Assembly (NCBI GenBank): GCA_018240935.1
Contig: JAFEEV010000048.1
Coordinates: 1 to 7,757 of the forward strand
Reading direction: 5' to 3'
Source: Pseudomonadota bacterium
Lineage (GTDB): Bacteria; Pseudomonadota; Gammaproteobacteria; Burkholderiales; Nitrosomonadaceae
DNA: 7,757 nucleotides
Of the stretch, positions 1 to 5,660 are shown piece by piece. The notes beneath the pieces were generated by a model. That model was not told where the DNA came from, searched no databases, and saw nothing but the letters and a program-made list of their open reading frames with translations. Both the position numbers and the translations under genes were made by a program. The stretch's first letter is position 1; every line of letters begins with the position of its first letter.

Positions 1-486
1 AGTAAGTAAAATTCTCAATAATCAGAATATTATAGGTCTGAACAAAAAGTAGACAGTCCGGCTTAATATTAACAGCATCAATAGCGGAATCGTTTATGTG
101 CACAAAATCGCATGCTCCTCGAATGACCGCAACTAGTCGCAAAATAAATTTAGTGTAGTAAAAAGTCTAGTAATTTTTATAACTGCAATAAATATTGTTA
201 TTAATCAATCAACATACACTGATGCATCATCGGCGTATGCGGGTCTTTTTGCGATTTCATCGGTTCGGGAAAGGCAGTGTATGCGGTGGAAAATGCTTTA
301 TACGGGCGGCATTATTTCGATCAGGCGAATCGGCCCCCGAACTTTTTAATCGAAGCATAGATTTGTAATCGAACGGATGAAGGAGAAGCACGGCATTTGA
401 TGCCACTTGAGCAAACGTTTATATTATAGGCAAACTGCTCAGGATAGTCCGGGAAATTACGCAAGCGATCATGCAATCGCAGAATC

Positions 487-630
487 ATGGACATTGCTGA
501 GGCCGATATTCCGTGTTTTTATCAGCATCTTTGGTGCAACTGCGATCCGTCGCTGATCGCCTTGCCGGACAACATCTGTGAGCAGCAAAAGTGCTGTTGT
601 TTTGCTCACGATCATTATTCTTTTGAATAG
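487..630 (+). CDS. Possible 47-residue cysteine-rich small protein
   Basis: This ATG-to-TAG frame lies 11 nt before the coiled-coil gene at 642. The peptide has six cysteines, in a CNC motif near residue 19, a single Cys before QQKC, and a CCC run followed by an HDH motif. Such a pattern would suit metal binding, but that is only a resemblance. No Shine-Dalgarno precedes the ATG and I recognise no family. Part of the cysteine-rich stretch falls inside a DNA palindrome (578-609), so the codons there may reflect an RNA or DNA structure rather than selection on protein. It could equally be untranslated leader, or the degenerate end of an older gene, since the frame is open back to about 445. Confidence 0.2.
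   Translation: MDIAEADIPCFYQHLWCNCDPSLIALPDNICEQQKCCCFAHDHYSFE
578..609 (+). other. Strong hairpin in the leader of the 642 gene
   Basis: GTGAGCA at 578-584 pairs perfectly with TGCTCAC at 603-609. Alternatively GCAAAA (585-590) pairs with TTTTGC, with GTGA/TCAC closing outside. It ends 32 nt before the ATG at 642 and is followed by an AT-rich tract ending in TTTT. It could be a terminator for upstream transcription, a leader structure, or a protein-binding palindrome. Confidence 0.4.
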
Positions 631-641
631 GCGCTTATACC

Positions 642-1034
642 ATGCGAACAGTTCTTTTTTTATTATTACTGGCTTTACCGCTCGCCATTCAAGCTGATTC
701 CGCGGCGCAAGTACGTCAACTGGAAAAAACCTTAGCTCGCCTGCAACAAGAATCCCAATCCGTTCAACAGCAATTCATGATGATCCAAGAGTTACGCCGC
801 AACGAAATGTCTGCACCTAGTATGACTGTGCCGCTGCCCAGCACGCCGGGGCAAAGCATTCCGATCCCTAGCTACAATGATTTAATGCAGTCGAAACAAG
901 AAAGAGAGCAGCGGATCGAGAAATATACCGCCGATTTGAACCGCCTATACGCGCGCTATAACGAACTGGAAAATGAAAAACAGACGATCTTGGAGCAAAT
1001 CAATTCGCTGGAGCAAAAAAAGAAAGAACCATGA
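642..1034 (+). CDS. Secreted coiled-coil hypothetical protein
   Basis: I do not recognise the family. Residues 1-18 form a classic Sec signal peptide: Met-Arg-Thr, a leucine-rich core, then AIQA before Asp19. The mature protein would be about 112 residues and periplasmic. Residues 22-55 are rich in Gln, Leu, Glu and Arg with heptad-like spacing, so a coiled coil is likely. Residues 60-77 are a proline-rich linker (PLPSTPG, IPIPSY). Residues 78-127 form a second long charged helix ending in a lysine run. There is no cysteine. The layout resembles small periplasmic helical-hairpin proteins, but function is unknown. There is no strong Shine-Dalgarno before the ATG; the signal peptide beginning right at this Met supports the start. 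The last codons cross an A7 run (1015-1021), after which another frame continues with a helix-like sequence to about 1107, so the C-terminus may have been altered by a frameshift. Confidence 0.75.
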   Translation: MRTVLFLLLLALPLAIQADSAAQVRQLEKTLARLQQESQSVQQQFMMIQELRRNEMSAPSMTVPLPSTPGQSIPIPSYNDLMQSKQEREQRIEKYTADLNRLYARYNELENEKQTILEQINSLEQKKKEP

Positions 1035-1148
1035 TTGCCAAGAAGCTCGGGAAACGCTGATTAATTCGGTGAAAGGGATGAAGCAACAGGCGCACGCAAT
1101 GAAGTGATTCGCTCGCACAGTCAATTAATCAGCATCAATTCCCAGCAG

Positions 1149-1616
1149 CTACTTACCTTCAAAATTCCTAAACCAGACATCATAAATTTCGTCCGACCAT
1201 AACGATTTTATCCAGACGATCACGTCATCCACTTGCTGCCCGGTCAATTTGCCTTCCCACGCCGGCATCGAACCGATCTCCGGCGGTGTTCCTTTCAGTA
1301 TGGTTTGCTTCAAAACCTCGGTCGAATGATGCCAGGCATGCGCTGTGCTATCCAACGGCGGCGGCGGATATTTTCCATCCGCGCCGGGTTTCCGCCACTC
1401 AGGTGTCGCTGCGCCGTTCGCTCCATGGCAACCGCTACAATGCGTGTTATAAACGCTCTCGCCGCGCTTGATTTGCGCTTGATCGAAATCCCGTTTTACC
1501 TTGCCTGTCTTATGATCAATCGAATGTTGCCGGGAAGAAGCGCCAGACAACCCGGAATTGCCGCAACCCAGCATCGCAGCCGCAATCAGGCAAAATAAAA
1601 AAACACGCATTGTCAT
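1149..1616 (-). CDS. Monohaem c-type cytochrome, lipoprotein
   Basis: An exported single-haem cytochrome c likely to transfer electrons in the periplasm, anchored by a lipid. Residues 1-17 are a signal sequence ending in a lipobox-like MLG before Cys18. The haem-binding CSGCH is at residues 60-64, followed by HGANGAA, and Met117 in the SMPAW motif is the expected sixth ligand, as in class I cytochromes. Helix-forming GKLTGQQVDDVIVWIKSLW after it is the typical C-terminal helix. At 155 residues it has one haem domain plus a short linker. It is the last gene of a three-gene operon, 13 nt after the DUF411 gene, and no clear Shine-Dalgarno precedes its ATG, so translational coupling is possible; Met3 is an alternative start. 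Its company with a cupredoxin and a DUF411 protein suggests a role linked to periplasmic copper, for example passing electrons to or from a copper site; that is inference. Confidence 0.9.
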   Translation of the reverse strand: MTMRVFLFCLIAAAMLGCGNSGLSGASSRQHSIDHKTGKVKRDFDQAQIKRGESVYNTHCSGCHGANGAATPEWRKPGADGKYPPPPLDSTAHAWHHSTEVLKQTILKGTPPEIGSMPAWEGKLTGQQVDDVIVWIKSLWSDEIYDVWFRNFEGK

Positions 1617-1629
1617 GAAAAAATTACAA

Positions 1630-2154
1630 CTATTTCAGGCGCATTACAGAGCTGTTTTGCTTAGGTTCGGGACTAGCCGGTTCGGCTTCCACGGCTTTCT
1701 TGGCATGGGGGTCGTAGCGGTGATAAATCGTCGTATCTTTACGTGCTTGATCCCGTTCGGTAATCAACAAAACATTGTAAGGATCCACCCGGCCGCTCTC
1801 CATGCCCGGCGTTCCATGCGGCATATCGGGAACGGATAATCCGACCGCCTTCGGTTTTTCTTTCAGTAAGCGGATGATATCCGGCGCAGGAACATGCCCT
1901 TCAATCGCATAACCGTTGATCAAAGCCGTATGGCAGGAACCGAGCGACTCGGAAATACCCGATTTTTTGCGGATATCCTTGTTGCCGACATCGTGCGTTT
2001 TTACGGTAAAACCATGGTCTCGCATATGATCGACCCATTTGGCGCAGCAACCGCAAGTCGGGCTTTTGTAAACGTCAACCGTCGTTGTAGCGGCTGCTTG
2101 CGCAGCAACACCTAACAATCCGGCTACCAATATCGCTCTTGTTCGTAATTTCAT
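1630..2154 (-). CDS. DUF411 (CopG-like) periplasmic metal-binding protein
   Basis: A DUF411 family protein. Family members studied in copper-resistance loci, called CopG, are periplasmic copper-binding proteins with a thioredoxin-like fold. Residues 1-22 are a Sec signal peptide (Lys/Arg start, AGLLGVAAQAAA). The family hallmark CGCC is at residues 34-37 in KSPTCGCCAKW. The conserved SCHTA with Cys74-His75 and the VPDMPHGTPGME block near residues 108-119 follow; these supply the likely metal ligands. From about residue 130 there is a polar tail rich in Ala, Glu, Pro and Lys that ends in MRLK; it looks longer than I expect for the family and is probably disordered. The start codon overlaps the stop of the cupredoxin gene (ATGA), with GGAG upstream inside that gene, so the two are translationally coupled. 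Copper is the probable metal, from family and neighbours rather than from direct proof. Confidence 0.9.
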   Translation of the reverse strand: MKLRTRAILVAGLLGVAAQAAATTTVDVYKSPTCGCCAKWVDHMRDHGFTVKTHDVGNKDIRKKSGISESLGSCHTALINGYAIEGHVPAPDIIRLLKEKPKAVGLSVPDMPHGTPGMESGRVDPYNVLLITERDQARKDTTIYHRYDPHAKKAVEAEPASPEPKQNSSVMRLK

Positions 2155-2603
2155 TTTTTCTCCACAATGATTGTTCCATGCATCTTCTTAAAATGACCCG
2201 GCAGCGGGCAGGCAAAATCAATCGTCCCCGCTCGCGTGAATTGCCAAATCAACTCTTTTTGCTCGCCCGGCTCCAATTGCACCAGATGTGCTTCCGAATG
2301 CTCCTTATCAGGATACTTGCGCCGCATTTCAGCAGCCTTTTTCAGTTCGGTCATCGGTCCCAGCAGCATTTCATGCTTGTGATTACCGCCGTTTTTAATC
2401 ACAAAACGGATTGTTTCACCTTCCACCACCTTAACTTCACCCGGCAAAAACATATTATCCATTTGTGTCAGCTTGACGGTACGGGATACTTTCTCCGCAT
2501 CGCCCGGCTTGCCAATATCGACTGCTGAATTGGAATCGCCCGTACTCGAAAAACCATTGCTTGAAAACAAGACCAAGATCACAAATGGTATAATTCCGTT
2601 CAT
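2151..2603 (-). CDS. Periplasmic cupredoxin, COG4454/CopI type
   Basis: A small exported type-1 copper protein. Residues 1-20 are a signal peptide. The cupredoxin domain covers about residues 42-150. Likely copper ligands are His77 (in NHKHE), Cys132 (DFACP), His137 (PGHF) and Met141 (KKMHG), the usual His-Cys-His-Met order. The block LGPMTELKKAAEMRRKYP followed by HSEAH is characteristic of the COG4454/CopI subgroup, which includes copper-tolerance proteins. The usual AGM before the Met ligand is KKM here, and Met/His positions in the middle loop are partly replaced by Lys. It is the first gene of an operon with the DUF411 protein and cytochrome c. AGGAG at 2610-2614, six bases before the ATG, fixes the start. 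Role: probably binding or oxidising periplasmic copper, or carrying electrons to the cytochrome; the sequence does not decide between these. Confidence 0.92.
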   Translation of the reverse strand: MNGIIPFVILVLFSSNGFSSTGDSNSAVDIGKPGDAEKVSRTVKLTQMDNMFLPGEVKVVEGETIRFVIKNGGNHKHEMLLGPMTELKKAAEMRRKYPDKEHSEAHLVQLEPGEQKELIWQFTRAGTIDFACPLPGHFKKMHGTIIVEKK

Positions 2604-2647
2604 AGAATTCTCCTGAAATAATTCCCGAACCTCTTTATCCGCTTTGT

Positions 2648-2675
2648 TTAGAATCCGGTTATGCTAAATTGTTCC
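2648..2675 (-). promoter_or_regulatory. Possible ECF/sigmaE-type promoter for the copper operon
   Basis: Reading the minus strand, GGAAC (2671-2675) is followed after 18 nt by TCTAA (2648-2652). This matches the form of sigmaE-type promoters (GGAACTT, 16 nt, TCTGA-like), counting two further bases of the -35 element. The -10 element lies 44 nt before the cupredoxin ATG. Such short matches occur by chance, so this is a hypothesis only. Confidence 0.3.
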
Positions 2676-2762
2676 ACCTCTTTTGTCTAATATTCCGCCA
2701 TCGGTATCCCGCATTTTACCGGACTAAATAGATCATTTTCTTCTCCTCAAATCTCATAGAAC

Positions 2763-3671
2763 ATGAATCAGAAACAACACTATAACGCCAACAAGTTGCA
2801 AAAACGCTTGCGGCGGCTGGTTGGTACCGCGATTGCTGATTTCAATATGATCGAGGCCGGTGACCGGATCATGGTATGTCTGTCCGGCGGCAAGGACAGC
2901 TATGCTTTATTGGACATTCTGCGCAACCTGCAAGCGCATGCGCCATTGCAATTTGAGCTGATCGCGGTCAATTTAGATCAAAAACAACCCGGTTTTCCCG
3001 AGCAGGTGTTGCCTGCTTATCTGACGGAAATCGGCATGCCTTTCCGTATCGTCGAACAGGATACCTACAGTGTCGTCAAGCGCGTGATCGCGGACGGAAA
3101 AACCACTTGCAGCCTTTGTTCGCGTTTGCGCCGCGGTGTGCTCTACCGGGTTGCGAGCGAACTGGGCGCGACTAAAATCGCATTGGGCCATCATCGCGAC
3201 GATATTCTCGAAACCCTGTTTCTGAATATGTTTTATGGCGGGAAACTGAAAGCCATGCCGCCCAAATTGGTCAGTGACAACGGCAAACACATCGTCATCC
3301 GGCCATTGGCTTACTGCAAGGAAAAAGATTTGGCGGCGTACGCGGCGATAGCAAATTTTCCGATCATTCCGTGCAACTTGTGCGGATCGCAGCCGAATTT
3401 ACAGCGTCAAGTGATCAAGGAAATGATGCAGCAGTGGGATAAAAAATTTCCCGGCCGGCTGGAAACCATGTTCCGGTCCTTACAGAACGTTCAACTATCG
3501 CATTTGGCCGATACATCCCGCTACGATTTCTTCAACCTGAAAGCGCAAGATCAGCCCTTCCTTGACGGTGACACGGCGTTCGACGAAGAAACATTCGAGC
3601 CCAATGTCGAAGAAATGCTGATTCCTGCCGAAGAAGAAGCGGATGACAACCCGCTTGTTTCATCGTCCTGA
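2763..3671 (+). CDS. ttcA: tRNA 2-thiocytidine(32) synthetase TtcA
   Basis: A cytoplasmic enzyme that uses ATP to adenylate C32 of certain tRNAs and replaces its oxygen with sulfur. The ATP-binding PP-loop SGGKDS is at residues 41-46, after the conserved GTAIADFNMIEAGDRIMVCL. The CSLCSRLRRG motif puts Cys116 and Cys119 in the expected CxxC, and IIPCNLCGSQ supplies Cys204 (with Cys207); in TtcA the CxxC pair and a downstream Cys bind an iron-sulfur cluster needed for activity. ALGHHRDDILETLFLNMFYGG and RPLAYCKEKDL are further TtcA signatures. At 302 residues it is full length (the E. coli protein is about 310), with an acidic C-terminal tail. It is transcribed away from the copper operon and appears to stand alone. 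No strong Shine-Dalgarno is seen, but the ATG sits where homologues begin. Confidence 0.97.
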   Translation: MNQKQHYNANKLQKRLRRLVGTAIADFNMIEAGDRIMVCLSGGKDSYALLDILRNLQAHAPLQFELIAVNLDQKQPGFPEQVLPAYLTEIGMPFRIVEQDTYSVVKRVIADGKTTCSLCSRLRRGVLYRVASELGATKIALGHHRDDILETLFLNMFYGGKLKAMPPKLVSDNGKHIVIRPLAYCKEKDLAAYAAIANFPIIPCNLCGSQPNLQRQVIKEMMQQWDKKFPGRLETMFRSLQNVQLSHLADTSRYDFFNLKAQDQPFLDGDTAFDEETFEPNVEEMLIPAEEEADDNPLVSSS

Positions 3672-4043
3672 CCGGCGATTTCCGCGCCCGGGCGGAATCC
3701 ATTTGAACGTCATCGCAACCAAAGCGGCAAACAATACATAAACCACTGTCAGTATAGATTCCGGCACGTTATAAAACAGCATGCGATGCAACCAGCGCTG
3801 ACTAAAACTGGCGTCCGGCGTGGCTTGGCGCAAGGCATTTTCCCACACAGTCAGCGGACAAACCACGCCCATCAGCGATTCGATCACAACGAATAAAATT
3901 GCGGCAAGATGCAGATAGCGAAACCACGGATTTCTGACAAATCCCCATTTTAACCACGCACCCAGCCAAATGACCGGCAGACTGCCGGCGACAAACAACA
4001 CATACAGAAAATGAATGATCAATACGATGTCGGCCAGCGGCAT
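3660..4043 (-). CDS. DUF2784 family membrane protein
   Basis: A small inner-membrane protein of the DUF2784 family, whose function is not known to me. Three hydrophobic segments are visible at about residues 4-28, 42-63 and 95-115. Polar conserved positions stand within or beside them: His11, Glu55, and Cys62 in the CPLTVWE block, which is the family hallmark. The C-terminal 12 residues are Arg/Gly-rich, consistent with a cytoplasmic tail. At 127 residues it is of normal length. It converges on ttcA and the two coding regions overlap by 12 bp at their 3' ends. GAGGAA lies about 15 nt upstream of the ATG, a poor spacing, so initiation may be weak. The BON lipoprotein gene lies upstream on the same strand, but a terminator-like hairpin separates them. 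Confidence 0.88.
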   Translation of the reverse strand: MPLADIVLIIHFLYVLFVAGSLPVIWLGAWLKWGFVRNPWFRYLHLAAILFVVIESLMGVVCPLTVWENALRQATPDASFSQRWLHRMLFYNVPESILTVVYVLFAALVAMTFKWIPPGRGNRRSGR

Positions 4044-4107
4044 ATTGAACTCTGCGATTCCTCACATTGACGGTTATCGATACAGACTCATCGCGCCGCT
4101 TGGGGGG

Positions 4108-4153
4108 AAAATGAATTGCAAGCAGTGTTTCGGATAACCCGACTTGCAATTCA
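4108..4153 (-). terminator. Hairpin terminator after the BON lipoprotein gene
   Basis: TGAATTGCAAG at 4112-4122 and its exact complement at 4143-4153 form an 11-bp perfect stem with a 20-nt loop. Inside the loop TCGG and CCGA can pair as well. On the minus strand the stem is followed by TTTT then CCCCCC, giving a short U-tract, 13 nt after the BON stop codon. The stem is AT-rich and the U-tract short, so termination may be partial. It also lies 65 nt before the DUF2784 start and could shape that gene's leader. Confidence 0.5.
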
Positions 4154-4166
4154 CTCACACCAACAC

Positions 4167-4499
4167 CTAATAGTCGCCGGTCCCCAGCGTTCGCATGTCA
4201 TTCTTGATAAATCTTATGCCACCGATGCCGCGTGCAACCGCCAGCGCTTTATCGATATCATCCCGTGAATTGACAGTGCCGCTGAGTTCTACCACGCCTT
4301 TCACGGTCCTGACATTGATTTCAAAAGGGCGCAGAGAAGGTTCATCGATAATGGCTTCATGAACTTTGGTGGTAATGACGATATCATCGTACTGCTCCCT
4401 GCTTCCCTCATACTTACCTGTTGCGCAGCCCGGGAAAAAAGCGATTTGCGTGACTAAGAAGAAAACAAAGAAACGGCGAGTGCAATCAAGCTGTCCCAT
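4167..4499 (-). CDS. BON-domain lipoprotein
   Basis: A small exported protein with one BON domain, a fold found in OsmY and DolP (YraP) that binds phospholipid membranes or helps keep the envelope intact. Residues 1-24 form the signal; FFPGC at 21-25 acts as a lipobox, although Phe and Pro are not ideal before Gly-Cys, so lipidation at Cys25 is likely but not certain. The BON domain spans about residues 38-104: DDIVITTKVHEAIIDEPSL, then the strand INVRTVKGVVELSGTVNS and the helix DIDKALAVARGIGGI, followed by IKNDMRTL. At 110 residues it has a single domain, whereas DolP and OsmY have two. AGGAG at 4509-4513, nine bases before the ATG, supports the start. It appears to be a single-gene unit. 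Confidence 0.9.
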   Translation of the reverse strand: MGQLDCTRRFFVFFLVTQIAFFPGCATGKYEGSREQYDDIVITTKVHEAIIDEPSLRPFEINVRTVKGVVELSGTVNSRDDIDKALAVARGIGGIRFIKNDMRTLGTGDY

Positions 4500-4768
4500 A
4501 ATGAGGTTCTCCTAAATGATTATTGGAAAATATCCCTCGTCACATTTAGATTAAAACCCTTGCGATACTGCCTTCCGTACTTTATTCAATCCTGACTGAA
4601 CAGTTTTATTGAATTCCCGGTAAGTATCCGCAAAAATCAGAATGCGAGGTATTTATGAGGACAGAGTAGCTCGCATGCATACCAGGTGAATAAAGCATTC
4701 CATTCCTGCGGTGAATATTACATGATTATCGCGCGCTGCAATCGCCTTTTTAGCGGCGTGTGGTCTGA
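4500..4768. other. Intergenic region between tlpA-like gene and BON gene
   Basis: No gene is visible on either strand in these 269 bases. The right-hand part holds the 3' flank of the tlpA-like gene; the only structures seen are a weak ATGCGAG/CTCGCAT inverted repeat (4642-4648 and 4670-4676, 21-nt loop) and a 4-bp CGCC/GGCG hairpin just after the stop. The left part should contain the BON promoter, but I could not place convincing -35 and -10 boxes. Confidence 0.5.
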
Positions 4769-5356
4769 TCAACCGGCTTTTTCCGGTGACGGCGCCTGCG
4801 GGTTTTCCTTCAGCAGCGGAACCACCAATTTTTCCAGTTTTTTCAGATTAACGCGGCCGACATAGGTTTCGACGATTTCCCCGGAACGGTTGATGATCAC
4901 GGTATACGGCAAAACGGACAGGCGATTGCCGGCTGCTTGCGCCAGCGGCCATGAATTCAAGCCGCCGACCAGCACCGGATAATTAATACCGAATTCGTGG
5001 CTGAACTTTTTGACCATGTCGGCTTGATCCAGCGCAATACCGACAAACAGCAATCCCTGATCGCGGAATTTTTCCTGCGTCTCGACAAACTCCGGTATTT
5101 CCTCTTGGCAAGGCGTACACCAGGTAGCCCAGAAATTCACCACCATAACCTTGCCGAGCCATTGCGAAACCGCCTGATTTTCTCCGTGAATATCCGGCAA
5201 ATTAGCCGCAAGAATCGCTTTTGCGCCTTGCTGGCTTTCTTCGCTGGACAATGGCGTTTGTTGCGCTTCCGTCAGCACGGACCGCAGATATGAACCTGCT
5301 GCCAGCGCAAATGCCGCTACGCAAAGATACAAAAAAATCTGTTTAACTTTTGACAT
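4769..5356 (-). CDS. TlpA/ResA-like membrane-anchored thioredoxin
   Basis: A periplasmic thiol-disulfide oxidoreductase of the TlpA/ResA/CcmG group. Members reduce disulfides, for example in apocytochrome c before haem attachment or at copper sites. With the chosen start it has 195 residues. Residues 4-22 are one hydrophobic segment acting as an uncleaved anchor or signal. The domain begins near residue 50 (LPDIHGENQAVSQWLGKVMVVNFWATW), with the active site WCTPC (Cys80, Cys83), QEEIPEF after it and the cis-proline in LPYTVII (Pro150). The C-terminal 15 residues are Pro/Lys-rich. The frame is open to an ATG at 5449, which would add 31 residues before the anchor; I prefer 5356 because AAGGA sits 7 nt upstream and the hydrophobic segment then starts the protein. 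It follows dsbD on the same strand across a repeat-filled gap; DsbD is its plausible electron donor. Confidence 0.9.
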   Translation of the reverse strand: MSKVKQIFLYLCVAAFALAAGSYLRSVLTEAQQTPLSSEESQQGAKAILAANLPDIHGENQAVSQWLGKVMVVNFWATWCTPCQEEIPEFVETQEKFRDQGLLFVGIALDQADMVKKFSHEFGINYPVLVGGLNSWPLAQAAGNRLSVLPYTVIINRSGEIVETYVGRVNLKKLEKLVVPLLKENPQAPSPEKAG

Positions 5357-5363
5357 CACAACA

Positions 5364-5368
5364 TCCTT
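5364..5368 (-). promoter_or_regulatory. Shine-Dalgarno that favours the 5356 start
   Basis: AAGGA on the minus strand lies 7 nt before the ATG at 5354-5356, near-ideal spacing. The competing ATG at 5447-5449 has GGAG at 5460-5463, 10 nt away, so both starts could be used. Confidence 0.55.
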
Positions 5369-5416
5369 AGATAATTTTCCAGCTTCAAGATACTTGCTAT
5401 TAGGTTTTAGTGCGCG
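5364..5416 (-). repeat. 53-bp diverged direct repeat, copy A
   Basis: Ungapped alignment with 5461-5513 (offset 97 bp) gives 40 identities in 53 positions by hand count, and most differences are transitions. On the minus strand this copy is in the tlpA long frame and reads RALKPNSKYLEAGKLSKD. It runs straight into the Shine-Dalgarno and ATG of the preferred tlpA start. Confidence 0.7.
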
Positions 5417-5460
5417 CAAATACAGGGTTAAAAGTTTGGATTTTGGCATTGCTGCTTTAC

Positions 5461-5513
5461 TCCATAGATAATTTTTCAGCTTGAAAAGACTCGCTGCCGG
5501 GTTTCAATGCACG
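5461..5513 (-). repeat. 53-bp diverged direct repeat, copy B
   Basis: Partner of 5364-5416. On the minus strand it reads RALKPGSESFQAEKLSME followed by TAA (5457-5459), in a different frame from copy A because the offset is not a multiple of three. Ten of 18 residues match copy A. It is followed by GGAG and the ATG at 5449, and its other end lies within 5 bp of the inverted-repeat element at 5518. Confidence 0.7.
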
Positions 5514-5517
5514 CCTT

Positions 5518-5660
5518 GGGAAGCTCTGAGAAACTACTGCGCTTGGCCATGCTGCGTTGAAATCAGGTTCAAAATGCTCATTTACCTTTTGTAAACTGCG
5601 CTTTTTCACCTGATTCCGCCTTGCCTGACCGTCGCTCGCTTCCCTTTTTCAGAGCTTCCC
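5518..5660. mobile_element. MITE-like element with terminal inverted repeats
   Basis: GGGAAGCTCTGA begins the element and its exact complement ends it; over 16 bp the ends match at 15. There is no transposase gene, only about 110 bp of interior containing AATCAGGT/ACCTGATT and TTTAC/GTAAA inverted pairs and two direct copies of ACTGCGCTT. If the ends are taken one base in (GGAAGC...), the flanks are CTTG and CTAG, three of four matching, which fits the YTAR 4-bp target typical of IS5-group elements. CTAG includes the dsbD stop codon. These traits suggest a miniature element mobilised by an IS5-like transposase elsewhere in the genome; the parent is not in this window. Confidence 0.65.

Larger units (their letters stand above)
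1..641. other. Upstream region without a convincing gene
   Basis: The first 220 bases are AT-rich, with stops in all frames and no recognisable gene. Positions 223-360 are open in one frame (45 codons, no ATG, TGA immediately before it) and encode a natural-looking tail with GRHYFDQANRPPNFLIEA; an overlapping frame gives a 48-residue ATG ORF at 222-368. I recognise neither. Positions 487-630 form a 47-codon cysteine-rich ORF, listed separately, and 578-609 form a hairpin. GCGAT/ATCGC pairs recur at 465-480 and 542-560. The region probably contains the promoter and leader of the gene starting at 642, but I could not place a sigma70 promoter with confidence. No tRNA or rRNA was seen. Confidence 0.5.

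Noticed and set aside
1015..1021. A AAA AAG slippery heptamer suggesting programmed -1 frameshifting
   Set aside because: The heptamer is in the right phase, but the -1 frame ends after about 14 codons with no recognisable domain, and no downstream stimulatory structure was seen.
1056..1133. 11-bp inverted repeat GCTGATTAATT / AATTAATCAGC between convergent genes
   Set aside because: The arms are 56 nt apart, AT-rich and have no U-tract, so a terminator call is not supported; chance is a fair explanation.
4642..4676. ATGCGAG/CTCGCAT inverted repeat as terminator or operator
   Set aside because: Seven base pairs with a 21-nt loop and no U-tract is too weak to call.
5357..5449. Longer tlpA start at 5449, adding 31 residues
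   Set aside because: It would place a charged 31-residue stretch before the hydrophobic anchor, and the inner ATG has the better-spaced AAGGA. The extra codons are largely the repeat copy A.
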